A stretch of DNA of 64,000 nucleotides. Origin: Galdieria sulphuraria. Taxonomy: Eukaryota > Rhodophyta > Bangiophyceae > Galdieriales > Galdieriaceae. Position numbers and translations under genes: made by a program. This document shows positions 39,443-51,619 of the stretch, piece by piece (position 1 is the first letter of the stretch; every line of letters begins with the position of its first letter). The stretch covers positions 186,001 to 250,000 of the forward strand of contig NW_005178473.1 in the NCBI RefSeq assembly GCF_000341285.1, written 5' to 3'. Under the pieces are notes generated by a model. It was not told the DNA's origin. It searched no databases and saw nothing but the letters and a program-made list of their open reading frames with translations.

Positions 39443-41677
39443 TCAAATTATATGATGGTCATCGGAATCGGCAATCTCTGCACCTTTCAACTCCATATCA
39501 CTGTTGTTGTCTTCTAGTGTGAAAGAAGACAAATCGTCAACAATAGTGTACAGATTATCCGAAACGTTATTTTCCATTGACGAATCTCGAGCACTCGTAT
39601 ACTACAGAGCAATTTCAGAAAGCCTGCAAGACAAAAACTTGTAGAGTTTACCATGGCTCGCTTCGCTAGTTCAACCCAATTGCGCCTCCTCAAATATTCA
39701 AATTCTGCAATACATACGAAAAGCAGTCCTATCATTAAGCCAAACCAAAGTCCATTTAACCTGAAACCCAGTCGAAAAGCTAATAAAATAGAAGTTGGTA
39801 ACCTCCGACGCTTTAGTAATAGGAATGGAAGTTACGAAACAATTTACCCAATGATATAAAAACCAACCAAGTAACAGGCAACTGCTGGAACCGGGTTTCC
39901 CATTCCCCTCAGAACACCTCCAAAAATCTACAAGTTATTAGCACAAGTTCTATTTTTAACGTTCTCGGTTTGAACTAACTGTTTGTATGCCGTCAAGCAA
40001 AGTGACGATACAACTTAAAGGGGTTGTGAGCGCCACCTGTTGAATCACGCCGTTATCTTCGGTATAAAAACCCGATATATTGAAGCGAAAAATGTAGAGA
40101 AAAATGCCACATAATACTCCAAGAATAGTTACAAATAGCGAAGCCAACCAGCTGGCACGTTTTGCTTCGAAAGGCAAGTTTGCTCCCAACGCATTTCCTA
40201 CTCGGGTTGAAGAGGCAACTCCAATACCTAAATATAAAAAAAAGGCCACAGCGATCATATTAAAAAGTATATTATGAGCCGCAAGTGACGTGACACCCAA
40301 AATTCCAGCACTATTAAAGAGTTTCAAGATTATACTCCTCAACTGATATCATTACTTACAGCAAAGAGATAGATTCGTATCCCCATGATTCTCCAATATA
40401 CATAAGCGCACCAGGTATTCCCAATTTCCAAAACTAGTCACTGTAAGCTCGATTTCAAGATAGTGTATGATGCACAAACCTCTAAAGTATCCTTCCATTG
40501 AAGGCATTCCCAACTCCATCCAGGCCACGTTAGAACATAAATCTTATAGTAATAAATGTATAGCCAAAGTAAAAAAAATTGCACAACAGTAGTTATCACA
40601 GTAGCAATAGGCGCGCCAACGAATCCAAGTCCCAGAAATAAGCTTCCAATTCCAAACACCAAAACCACATTTAAGACCAAGTTGATGACATTACAGATAA
40701 GACCTATAATGAGCGAAGGTTTGGTTATACTCTGAGACTGAAGATATTTTTGTAAACAATCGAAAAGTAAACTTGGAAGTATAGAAGGAATAAGTCTTCT
40801 GGCAAAAATACCAGCTAAACTGGAAAGTTCAACGCTCTGAGCCAATTAAGAAAATGCTGTCAAAACACTTGAATTGTTCTCACCAACGCATAGACTTACT
40901 TGACCAAGCCACAACAACGCATCTTCAGCTCGCCACCAACTCCAAGATATCGGAAAGGTGACTAAAACCATGGCTAGAAAGCCTCGTTGAAGTGCTATTC
41001 CCACAGCTCTATAGCGTTTTGCACCATATGCCTGACAATTGAGCCAAAAAAAGAACAGCAAAAGATATGCTCACTTGTGCACATAAAGGATCAAGTGCAG
41101 TTAATATTCCCTTCCCCATAAGTATCATGCAGTTGCACCAAGTATTAGCTAGAGCAGCAGCTGCAAGATACGTCTTACCCAGTCTCCCAACCTTCAAAAC
41201 AACTTATCAATACCTCCAAAAACAACACTGGAATCACGCTACATACTACAAGAGTATCAACAATGTACATAAAGAAAAAGGTCAAATAGGTTATAGAGAC
41301 AGGAATCGCCAAACTCAAGAGTGCCTGTACTTCTTTCCAGTTCCAAATGCCTCTTGGGCCATATTGTATAGGCATATTTTTCAAAAAGTATCTAGTACTT
41401 TGCTTGTAATTTCAGGGTCTATAACTGACGCTTTTCGTAATACGAAAAGTCAAACCAATGTTCCTATGATATAAATGCTCGATAGAGTAGCTACAACGAC
41501 GAGTACCAATGCGAAGAGGACAGTTGACGAGACGTGAAACTTGTCTCTGGGACTAATTCCGATTATGTGAAATTGAAATGCATCCTTAATATTCTGGTTG
41601 CCTATTGCAGCGATATGTCTTTCTCAGATAACCTTCTAGTAAAATAATTCTCACTGTTTACTTTCAGAAAATTGCAT
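39443..41677 (-). CDS. MATE-family multidrug/organic-cation efflux transporter
   Basis: MATE proteins export organic cations or metabolites by proton or sodium antiport through 12 membrane helices. About eight exons are joined. The start is MQFSESNQNIKDAF (ATG 41677), then a hydrophobic segment (LFALVLVVVATLSSIYIIGT) ahead of the usual core. The MATE core includes EVQALLSLAIPVSITYLTFF, LNCQAYGAKRYRAVGIALQR (the QxxGxxxxxxxG motif), SLIIGLICNVINLVLNVVLV, GFVGAPIATVI and GIGVASSTRVGNALGANLPF. The C-terminal tail is acidic (DNNSDMELKGAEIADSDDHH). The extra N-terminal hydrophobic segment could be a thirteenth helix or a signal anchor. Head-to-head with the BEACH protein gene, 96 bp apart. Confidence 0.86.
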
Positions 41678-41773
41678 CCATTGAGTCTCGAAGCGGTTCT
41701 TTACTGTAGTTTTTTCACAGTTACTACATTTGTTTAGTTATTTGATGAAATTTTTGTAGCAAGTATTGAGATA
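41678..41773. promoter_or_regulatory. Shared promoter region MATE/FAN-type gene
   Basis: A 96-bp divergent gap separates the two start codons. It is T-rich on the plus strand and lacks a CCAAT box. Confidence 0.45.
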
Positions 41774-44700
41774 ATGATTGTGGGTGAACGAAGATTTTCA
41801 GTATATACATTGGAAGAAGGAGAAGTTCTTCTTTGGGATACTGTTGCAGAATATCAGCAAGTTAGTTCGCAACAGAAAGAAAGCTTTGGTACTCTGAGAG
41901 GTACAGGTCGTTTGAAGGTAACTTGTATTCGACCTTGTTCGCTATAAGTTAATCATTTGCAGGTTGCTACCCACGCTCTATATTTTGACTTTGACGACTG
42001 GAGTTTACCTATCCTCAAGCTTCTTTTCAAGGTATTTAGGAATACTATTTTTACTATCCCAACCAAACTTAAGCGCTAGAAGGATATTCACCTTTTAAAA
42101 GGGGAAGGGTTGAATCTAAAAGATGTTGCAGAATATGCTGAAATCTTCGAATTGTCTTCTCAGAACAGTGACGTCTCTCTCATAAAAGGTATATAACTCG
42201 CATACGGTTGAAACATTTATATTATGATTCTAACAGTGTTTTGAAGAATGTTTTCCAGAGCGCTCTGTAGTTAATACTGTCTTTTTGCGAAGTAATATAG
42301 CAACTTTTTTGAAGGAGGAAGGATATGATCACCCTCATATACGTGAAACATTCAGAGCTTTGCATGCTATACATTCTCCGTACTCGACCTTGGAAGTAGT
42401 GTACACTTTGTGTAGTGAGCTTCTGATGGCAAACAAGTTAGAAAGAGAGGAACGTGACTTGCGATTGCATGAAATTGTTGTTTCAAGAAGGAGAATAACT
42501 CCGTTTGATATAACTTGGTTGCAATTTGGTCTCAGCGAATCCACGATTTTTGACGAGTCTTGTTTTTTGGTTTACCCTTTGTCAGAAGATCATGGTCGTA
42601 TTCGTTTGACTACTTGGTAAGAGCAATGGTAGAACCACACTTTTGCTGGCCTCACTTGTTCTAGTAATGTATACTTTATGCCCATTCATTCAGGAGGTTT
42701 TGATTCTTCACCAGTGGAAAGATACTCTATTTCCTCTATACACTGTGTGCGAAGGCTAGAGTACCGTTCTTTCCCTTGTGCATTGGAATTCTGGTTCTCA
42801 GACTCTGGTCCTCTTTGGATGGTGGTCTTTGAGAATCAGGAAACACGCGACAATATATACAAACAGCTGATGGAATCAACTGCAGCAAAGGAACAAAAGA
42901 ATTCGTTAATTTATTTGTCAGCTTCTTTGAGCCCAGAATCCTTATTGCATTTATGGCAGAAAAGGAAGATTTCTAACTACGAGTATCTGCTAGCACTCAA
43001 CTTTCAAAGTGGCAGGACTTTTCTAGACATTTCTCAATATCCTGTTTTTCCATGGATTTTGTCAGACTACAAAAGTGAAAGTATTGACCTGGAAGACTCA
43101 CGAAGCTATCGAAAATTGGATAATAGCATCGGTAAATGCAACAGATGTTGTGAAGTTCATGTCAATATATTATTTTCTTTAGGTGCCTTAAATATCGAGA
43201 GATTGAGTACTTTAATGCAGCGATGCAATGATATGCCATCGCCGAAATTTTTATATGGCTCTCATTACTCTTCTCCTTGTTCCGTTGTACATTTTCTTGT
43301 TCGGAGCGCACCATTTCTTATGCTAAAATTGCAAAATGGTCGATATGATCATCCAGGTCGCCTTTTTCGAGGTATGTTGTGTTTGTTGTTTTCAAAGATA
43401 TTGGTTTTCTCATCTATGGTTTGAAGAGATATCAGAAACCTGGACAAATGTAAATAACCAAGTGAATAACTTTAATGAACTTGTGCCAGAGTATGTTATT
43501 ATCTGTCACAATTACCAGTTGAAATCATGAGCATGCATTTTAGGTTTTTTTCTATAGTCGAAAATGAGTTACCTGAAAACAGTCTCACAAGATTCAGCGG
43601 ACGTACATGGTACCCAGGAATTTTCTTGTAAGTAAGCTTTATTGAGTTCCATTGTCATTCAAGATTTTTAGAGTGAATGAATATGGTATTGATTTTGGAA
43701 CTTGTCAAGATGGTAGAAAGGTGGATAATGTTGAGTTACCTCCGTGGGCCAATGGAAGTCCTTCAGTATGGTTGTTGATCACGAACCTAATATTTGTTTT
43801 AAATTATACGTCAGGAATATATTAGAATGAACAGAAAGGCGTTGGAATCTGATTATGTTAGTGAGCATCTTCACCTTTGGATTGATCTTGTGTTTGGCTA
43901 TAAGTCTAGAAGTCTTGAGAATCATAACCTATTTTTTACTGATGTATTTGAAACGCAAAGACCAGATATTGCTGCAGAGTTCGGGCGAACTCCTAAGAGA
44001 ATCTTCTCAGTCCCTCATCCATCCAGAAATTTTGATGTTAGCAAAGGCATTCTTGAAGAAAGCAGATATTTCATCGGAGAAATTTTTAACTTGCATGAAT
44101 TTAGCAAAGTTTCTGCCGAAAGCAACTTCATTGTAGACGCAACTGTTACTGCAGATATGATATTCACAGTTTGGAATGACGGCGCATTTCTGTCTCATGC
44201 TTTGAATACAGAAGACGTCGGCAAACACTTCAGAAGACTTTCCCTTTCTGCTTCATCAATTGAAGAACGCCTTAGAAACTGCAAATTTACCGTGGTTAGA
44301 GAAACTTCCACTGATTGTGTGATACTTGGAACGGATACAGGTTCACTTTTGTTCTATTCTGTGTCTCTTGGTATCTTATCTAGTATCTGTATAGATGCTC
44401 ATCAAGGGGAACTCTGCAGTGTTCTGTTTGAGGCAGAAAGTAACACAGTTATATCTTCATCAAAGGATGGAACTATTCGTTGTTGGGCTTGTGAGAAAGA
44501 ATCGGGCCCTCTTTCAAACTGTGTCTTATCCGGTCCAGGTAGACTTGTTTATGATTTAGATGCAGAAGATATTGTACATGATATTGCCATGGAACGGGAT
44601 CCTGTTGACTCACAAACTATGCTTGCAGCTGTTGTAGATAATGCTTATGTACTGTTGTGGAAGCTAGATCTTATTTGTCGTCATTCAGATGACCCAGTAT

Positions 44701-45155
44701 TACGTCCTTTGATAAAAATTTCCTCGGTTTTGTCAAGTACTTTCAGAAGCATGGTCGTCAGGGACAATTTGTGCTTTTGTGAACCATGGGATAACAGTGG
44801 ATATACTACTGGTTTGGTTTGGATGTCTTCCAATGGGTTAATGGAGTACGATGTGATTGACAGTATCTACTGGAGTCATTTGAAGCGGATGGAATGGAGG
44901 AATCAAGCATCGTTCTGGTCACGAGTGGATAAATGTCATATTCTCGTTCTTGAGTCGAATGGACAATTGAGTCTAGTCCGCTTTGCTTATTCTCAAGGTA
45001 AAATGGAAATAGTGGCAACGAAGTCAGTCGAAGATATCGATACTGGTGAAGTTACCAAGATTGGATGTTATGTTTCGGATATTGGAAAGAACAGCTTTGC
45101 CGCTTACATTGTGCTTCGAACAGGGAAAATTTTTGGATGTATTCTTTCGGTTTAG
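41774..45155 (+). CDS. NSMAF: BEACH-WD40 protein of the FAN/NSMAF type
   Basis: FAN-type proteins combine a GRAM/PH-like region, a BEACH domain and WD40 repeats. In animals FAN links the TNF receptor to neutral sphingomyelinase. The N-terminus ([20 protein letters not shown]) and repeated [20 protein letters not shown], then [20 protein letters not shown] correspond to the FAN N-terminal region. The BEACH domain has [20 protein letters not shown] then [20 protein letters not shown], and [20 protein letters not shown], then [17 protein letters not shown]. The C-terminal 330 residues form WD repeats ([20 protein letters not shown]). About ten introns of 40-70 nt are found in the 5' two thirds. 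It is shorter than the giant LYST/neurobeachin class, hence the FAN call. Confidence 0.85.
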
Positions 45156-45356
45156 GTCTTTACAGTGACTGTTTGAAACAACGAGTTTTGGTAGCTGCGG
45201 TTAGAAGACATGTTTTTTATACTGCTAGTAATGCCTGTACTAACTGTGGAATATTCACAACTTCAAAAGTCAGCATTTAGTTCGAAACGAACACCATCTT
45301 CGTGCTACTTAAAAGCATCTTTCGATAAACCCACAATATTGCTAAACAACGTGATT

Positions 45357-45961
45357 TCACGTCCAGTTTATCATTCTTCTCGAACAAGGTCTCTCAAATA
45401 AGGACTGCGTTTCCCTTTGAACCAATAAGTGAGGTGGAATAAAGTCTTTCGTGTTTTCCTTGGGTTCCTTTGGCTTTTCTGGCAAATTGAAAGACTTAAG
45501 AGTGTTCTCCCGTCTGGTTGTGTTCTGTTTCTTTTCTCCACCATTAGCAGTGCCGAAGAAATCATCTTCAAACTCTTCTTCAGAAGTTTCTGACTCACTA
45601 GCAACTTCACGAAAACTTCCTTCCTCAGTTGAGCTAGATTCATATTCTCCAAACCAAGAAGACTCCGCAGAATTCCTTTCTTTTATGACTTTCGAAATAT
45701 TTCCTACCGTCCTATCCTCGGTTGTTTCTGAAGAGTCGTCGCCAAACATAGCCGCTAAAGGAGTACTTTCCTTCTTCACGTTGCCAAAAGCTTTCTGATC
45801 GGCTTCTTCAGGTCGGAATAAGTTTTCTTGTCGCTTTCCATTTCGTGATATGTTTGTTGGCAGTGATACTCCAAGGTTCTAGCTTGAGTGAGAACTATGA
45901 AAAATAAACCTAGGCTGATTGCTACAAACCTTTGGAGAAGTTGCAAAGGGAAGACCCCCAT
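45357..45961 (-). CDS. Secreted or ER-targeted acidic protein of unknown function
   Basis: The first exon starts MGVFPLQLLQRFVAISLGLF then FIVLTQARTLE, a clear signal peptide or anchor. A 43-nt intron (about 45827-45869) leads to NLFRPEEADQKAFGNVKKES and an acidic serine-rich region (EYESSSTEEGSFREVASESE). The tail is basic and proline-rich (SFNLPEKPKEPKENTKDFIP) and ends at 45357. No known domain is seen. The composition suggests a disordered protein of the secretory pathway. It is convergent with the FAN-type gene, 201 bp apart. Confidence 0.6.
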
Positions 45962-47165
45962 TGCGAGGCTTGCGACTACTCATGAGTGTAAGAGACCCCT
46001 TGACTTGTCAGTTCTTTCAACAAGACCACGAAAGCCTCTACTTCAATTAACAAGTGGACTATCAGAACCAAAAAAGGTGCTTTAGCCTTCTACGATCCTT
46101 CGAATAGACTACGAAGAAATGTTGGAAGACAGCAAATGAAGACACGTTGAATTTCCAGTAGCGCTGGACATTCGAAATTTACTTTGTGACCAACGACACT
46201 ATTCAAACTATCTGAGAATTTGTCAATTCTATGTTTCATTCTTTCGTAGCTCGCTGTTTCTAGCAACTACTTGATTGACTGTAGACTACATTGTTGAGTT
46301 GTATATCGGGGGTCGATGCATAAAGGTCCAGTGGAGAAGCTCTTGTGTTCGTGATCAGGAAGTTGGCGCCAACTAAGAGAATGGGGAATACATTGTCCCG
46401 AAAGCCAATAGTTTCATAAAATAGCTGCGTAATATTTGTTGCAACCAGAAATAAAATGTTTATGCAAGACCCCACTTGTCAGTTGATACAAGTTGGTGAC
46501 GCGAGAAAGAAAATCAAACCAGTGTTGCAATTGAAACAGAACAACTATGAACGAAACAAGGACTTGCACAATTTAAGCAGGATAAGGCGATAGTTAGATG
46601 GCTAATGGTCCTCAATAAATAGCGCTCAATAGCGTTACCTCCAAATAGGAGATGATACATACAGCGAAATGTTGAAATTTAATGAGTCCAAAACCTAAAC
46701 CCTATCAAATCCCTTCAAATGAAAAAAAATTATTTTTGCGCACAGAACACACAAAATAACCAGTGCAACCAACTCGAGAAGCAACGAACATATCGATACT
46801 ATCATTTGTGAAATCATAAACATTCCAATAAGGAATACGACGGTGGATACACCTAAGTTCCTTTTATCAAAATGGATACTTCCAGCTAACTCTTGCTATG
46901 TGGTTGCTCACTCCAAGAAAAAAGCTTCGTGCAATATACTCTAGATATATAATGACTTAACTGCTGACCAATTTACCAGGTATTCCTCAAATAGAGTTAG
47001 GAAAGCTCAATTAGCTGAGTCGCAGTTTGTCATCCGTTCGACTATAAACACATGAATAAACCAAGGGATAGAATACTAAAAATCCAAAAAGATAACTCAT
47101 ACTACTCCAGAAACTGTAAACTTGTCAATACCGCTTTGGATGATACTCCAATAAAAAGTGATACT
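45962..47165. other. 1.2-kb intergenic region, no supported gene
   Basis: Short open frames occur without a recognised family: 46462-46593 plus (MQDPTCQLIQVGDARKKIKP start, 43 codons), about 46720-46931 plus (70 codons with no start codon), and 46260-46475 minus (includes DNVFPILLVGANFLI). None joins to another by a clear splice pair. They may be remnants of one or more decayed genes. No RNA gene or repeat is seen. Confidence 0.45.
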
Positions 47166-49925
47166 TCATTTTACAGCAGTCAATATGAGATCCCGCAGTT
47201 TGTGAGCCACCTTTAAGAAAAGAATGGATCGACCTCTATGAAGCTCAAAACAGATTTTACCAAGAGTAACATTTCCTCGAGTTTCACAAAAGAAACAAGT
47301 AAAAAATTTCAAGTAATACTCTGAAGAAATGCATGCTTGGCAAAAAAGAGGTTTTCTGTCTCCTAAAAATTCGATCGAATGACCATTGCCAACTTCATAA
47401 CAATAAATACCAACATCTGAAAAAATATTGACCACTACTTTTTTCAAAAAAGCAACAAAATGCTTTATACTTTGGTGCAGGCCTTCACGAAAAGGTATTT
47501 CAAACTGCGAGAAGCGAAGAAATGTTCTAATCGAAGATTCTTCTCCTGTAAGCCAGGGGTGACAAAGAAGCGTATGAGCATCAGGACGGGAGTCTGGATC
47601 AGATGCCATAGCAGATAAAATAAATTCCTTCGCCTTTTTCGATACTTCCGGAAGTTTAAAGTGCATATTTTTAATATTACTATAAAGAACTTCGACATTA
47701 TCGTCAGAAAATGGAGGTTGTCCTAAATAGTTTTAGAATACGAATTCGAATCAAAAAATGAATATACCAGTGAGAAGCCAATAAGTCAAAACACCGGTAC
47801 ACCATATATCGATTTTAGTTCCAAAATATGCTTTGCGTTCTATCTGCTCCGGTGCAATAGAATATAACGAGCTTTTGAATAAAGTTTTCAAACAAATGTA
47901 CGGTAAAAAGTAAGAAAGCGTACCCAACCACGTTATTACCATCAAAAAGATCCCAACCACCTGAAAATCTAGCTGCACTTCCAAAGTCACCAATACGAAG
48001 TTCACCATCATTTGTCAACAGTAGATTGGACGGTCGAATGTCTCTATGACAGACGGCTCGGTCGTGCATATAAACAAGAAGTGATAAGAGTTGTTTTATC
48101 CAATGTCGCACTTGGCTCTCAGTAAAACCAACACTATAGGTCAAGGAAATCAGCCAAAAATATTTTAGATATTTTTAGTAACAAACCTGCTCTTATATTT
48201 CACTTTGCAACCTTTCTCGACGAGACAGATTTGGCCACTATCACAGAGCTCCTCTTGTAACACAGAAAGAGTTTCGAATAAGGATCCTCCTCCACATATT
48301 TCCAGGATAATATAAGAGTACTGATCCGATGAAAAGTAATTTATCAGGCGGCATACATTCGGGTGCCCTTGAAGCTCCTGTAATATCTTTGCTTCCAATT
48401 CCTGTTCTGCTTCCTCATTTTCATTCGTATTACTGATACGAATACATTTCTTAATAGCAACAAACTTTCCTGTAACTAAGTCACGAGCGGTCTTTACAAT
48501 TCCAAATGATCCTTTTCCAATGCAATTTCTCAATTCAAAAGTGCCAAATGACTCTAATCTTTCACAGCGACTCAAATACACAAACGCGATGTGTTGGGCA
48601 AATTCTAAAAACTCGTTTTCTGTGAGACAGTGCGCCACAGAAGAACGTCCAAAATGAAATATTAACTCTTCTGCTATCCGCAAAAGGGAACTCTGATTCC
48701 AAAGTCCACTCCATTTCTCCCACAATGGCCGTGGGGATTTACTTGCAAACGATAACAAACTTTCTTTTGCACTCTTCCAGTCTTCCTCTTCCTTGGAAAA
48801 CATGAATGAACCAAAGTCAACGCAGTCTCCGGCAAGAAAGAGTAAAAGAAGATATATATCGTCAATATAAAGATGTTCCTGCACACAGTGAGTATTGAAT
48901 CCATTTGTAAACAAGTCATTAACAGAAAAACTATCTGAAACATCAGAAGAGAAACTCCAAGAACCTGAAGAAACAAAACTCGATTCCTTTTCCAAATGTT
49001 CCCGGTCTGTGACTTCTGTATCAATCGAATCATCGGTAAAAGTTTCATTCGAGAGTGGCTGAAGGCAAAGCCTATCACCTGACCTCCTAACAGTTAAAAA
49101 ACACCATAGCCATTTACAAAATTCAATTCTTGCTTTATGACCTGATGATAAATACGACGAGAATTTGCAGGTATATTCTTGAATGATAATTTCCGATACG
49201 CGCATAATTACAGCAAGACATATAGCTTCCTTGCTATCTATCTTCGGCCTTTTGTTCCAATGCTCTATCTGAAAACCAAGCGACTTGAAAGATGATGATG
49301 AATGAAGTGTCGATCCCGCCGAAACGTAGTTGCTTTCATCACACCAGTCCTGCTTGTAATTTTGTTTGTAAAGACCGAGTTCAACTTGTGCAACTGCATA
49401 TCTTATAGAGGCAAGCGTGAGCATGTCAACAGGAGCAAACCCATATGAAGCAACCTTCAAGAGTACTTCTAAATGCTCAACGTCTGCTGATATAGGAACC
49501 CCTTTTTCTCCTTGAGTTTGTAGTTCTTTAAATTCTGAGTGCACCTGTTTCAAAACTTCCTTTATCCTCTTGACAAGTTTCACACAACATTTTCCAGAGA
49601 ACGAGCCACGTTGTTCAGTATCTAGAAGGAACAGCAAAGGTAGCGTGCAAGGAAGAACTGAGGGATAAAGATTATCTTCAAGACTGGCCGTAGTTGGAAA
49701 TATTCTTCGGACTAGTTTTTTCCATATTTTTCTTACGTGGATGGGCAAAGCAGAAGGTGAACGCTTCAAGTCTGCATAGTCGACATCGTTTTCAGAAGTG
49801 CTTCGTTTACCCGAGGTGTTTGCACGTTCTGGTAGGTCCCAACGTTCACCTAAAAGTAGATTTGCGACCTGTCTAGCGTCTAGGTACCCCAGATTCTTTA
49901 CTTCCTTCGTCTCCTGTTGCCCCAT
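47166..49925 (-). CDS. Ser/Thr protein kinase with a large novel N-terminal region
   Basis: Residues about 1-470 are a mostly helical region with no family I recognise (KIWKKLVRRIFPTTASLEDN, AEELIFHFGRSSVAHCLTEN). The kinase domain begins ELRNCIGKGSFGIVKTARDL, has the ATP lysine in KFVAIKKCI, then after an intron the catalytic loop VCHRDIRPSNLLLTNDG and GDFGSAARFSG, and after another intron YSIAPEQIERKAYFGTKIDI with the APE motif. HPWLTG closes subdomain XI. All catalytic residues are present, so it should be active. A C-terminal extension of about 120 residues (HRGRSILFLKVAHKLRDLIL) follows. Introns lie at about 48142-48186, 47881-47945 and 47721-47765. The start ATG is at 49925. The substrate is unknown. 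Confidence 0.8.
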
Positions 49926-50116
49926 AACTTCCAATTGAATACTTTTATGAAGCGAAACAGCACGTGCTTGCAATCATTCGTGTCCACAAGAAATGATAAC
50001 AACTTATGCCCATTCGAATCGTGTTGAGTTCCTTCGCAGAAATGCGTTCGAACCTGATCGACAATATTGCAGCCTTAGTCGCAAGTATATATGCCTCTTT
50101 CTAACAATCATATAGA

Positions 50117-50743
50117 ATGATAGAGCAAAGTGGGTTCACTAAAGCTCTCTAGACTTGTTATCTTCTTTTTAATACAGTCAATATTCTGCTGAACAAATAA
50201 CGACATGGTTCTTTAAATGGAATGAACCAAGAGTTTTCTATCCTCGGACAAGTCCACATACAGGCTTGAGTGGATTTACTGACGGGCCGTACCATTTACC
50301 GTTAACGGAACTTAGATGACTCCAAAGTATCCTCAAGGCCAAATTGGATAGCAGCTAAATTCCTTAGAGAACTAGCTAATGAGTTACAAGGCATAGAAGA
50401 GAAAAAATGGTTCAAATTGAGTATTTTAAAAGATTTCCTTAGAATGTTTGGGAAATTGAGGCTGAAAGCGTAAGTACTGATGTCAAACAACTTCAACATG
50501 GGTTTTTTATGATTCCACAAAATTTTTGATAGGAATGAAGTATTCTTTGCTGAAGAAATAAAGATCTTACTTTCAAAAGATCGTAAATTTCTAAAGGAGA
50601 AAGGCTACGTTTTGCTTTGTTGCAGTGAAAGTTTTCCGTCATTACTCAGGTACTCTGGGGTCATATGCTGATACTTAAGTTCTTTGGAAAGATTACTTGA
50701 AACAATATTAATCGTTAATGAAAGGAACAATAACATCCACTAA
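50117..50743 (+). CDS. Hypothetical multi-exon protein
   Basis: Four to five short exons can be joined in frame: MIEQSGQYSAEQITTWFFKW and NEPRVFYPRT, then DSKVSSRPNWIAAKFLRELA, KKWFKLSILKDFLRMFGKLR, ANEVFFAEEIKILLSKDRKF and KGYVLLCCSESFPSLLSSLE, ending NERNNNIH at 50743. The donors at about 50470 (GTAAGT) and 50652 (GTACTC) are fair; the second intron uses a weak GTCCAC donor. The protein is helical, about 145 residues and positively charged. I do not recognise it. Confidence 0.4.
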
Positions 50744-51099
50744 CGTATCTGTTTCACTTCTGTCATTCCCTTCATCTGAAACCGAAGCTATCTATTCAGC
50801 TCTTGAAGGTATTCAAAATAACAACCGAGTTCCAACTACTTGCAAAGAAGAAGAAAGGGAATGGCCCTTTTCAGATTTGAAACTTCAAGGTATAGCAACA
50901 AGTTTTGAATACTGGCTATGCAATGAAACCTAATAAACCCTTAATTGACGAGTTGAATTTCTATACTATACTTTCTCGTTCGTTGTTGGCGTTACCAGAG
51001 AATGTCCAGTGTTTTGTTTATTTTGACTTGCACATTGAAATAAGCGGGCTGTTCAATGCCAAAAGAAATCCTTCACAGGAGTTTATTTATTGTAAATGA
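50718..51099 (+). CDS. Uncertain small reading frame(s)
   Basis: An ATG at 50718 opens MKGTITSTNVSVSLLSFPSS then EREWPFSDLKLQ. A long intron (about 50893-50998) would join it to ENVQCFVYFDLHIEISGLFN and end at 51099. It overlaps the end of the preceding hypothetical gene in another frame, so both cannot be right as drawn. The ending exon has coding-like composition. It may instead be a further part of the same gene. Confidence 0.25.
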
Positions 51100-51144
51100 T
51101 TCTTGTATGAATGTAAAAATGCTTTTTGAAATACAAGTTAGTCA

Positions 51145-51288
51145 CTAGAAGCCTTCTGTTTTCTTTGATACTGACAGTAACACTTTCGATTCTACTGCTT
51201 TCTTTATACAAACAGTTGTGATATATTGATGCATCCCTCTCTCTTTTTTGATAGTTTCCAACCAGTTTCTCTCGAATGTAGCCTCCAT
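51145..51288 (-). CDS. Doubtful small reading frame
   Basis: The ATG at 51288 gives MEATFERNWLETIKKERGMH and ends SKVLLSVSKKTEGF, 47 residues; the frame stays open about 27 codons further upstream with no ATG. The composition is protein-like, but no splice partner or family is found. It could be the last exon of an unrecognised gene. Confidence 0.2.
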   Translation of the reverse strand: MEATFERNWLETIKKERGMHQYITTVCIKKAVESKVLLSVSKKTEGF

Positions 51289-51619
51289 TTTTCTACCTCT
51301 AACTAGAGAATACCCTCGAAACTCATCATTTGTCTTTAACACAGTTTCCTGAAGTATCGAGAATGACAAGCCATTTGACTATATGCAGAAAATGAGATAG
51401 CTGTATCACTCAATAAATTGGTATGTTCAGTCTCTTTCTTATGTGGTAGAATATTTCCATACATATTTTGAATCATGCTCGAACGTTTCTTTCACGGATG
51501 CTTTTCATATAGTTGCTTTAGGAAAGCAGTCGATAGAAAAGGAGAATGGCGCCAAATTTCTGTGGGTGGAATGGCAACGAAAGGATACTTGCCTATGGTT
51601 CTGCCTGAGAAGGCTTGAA

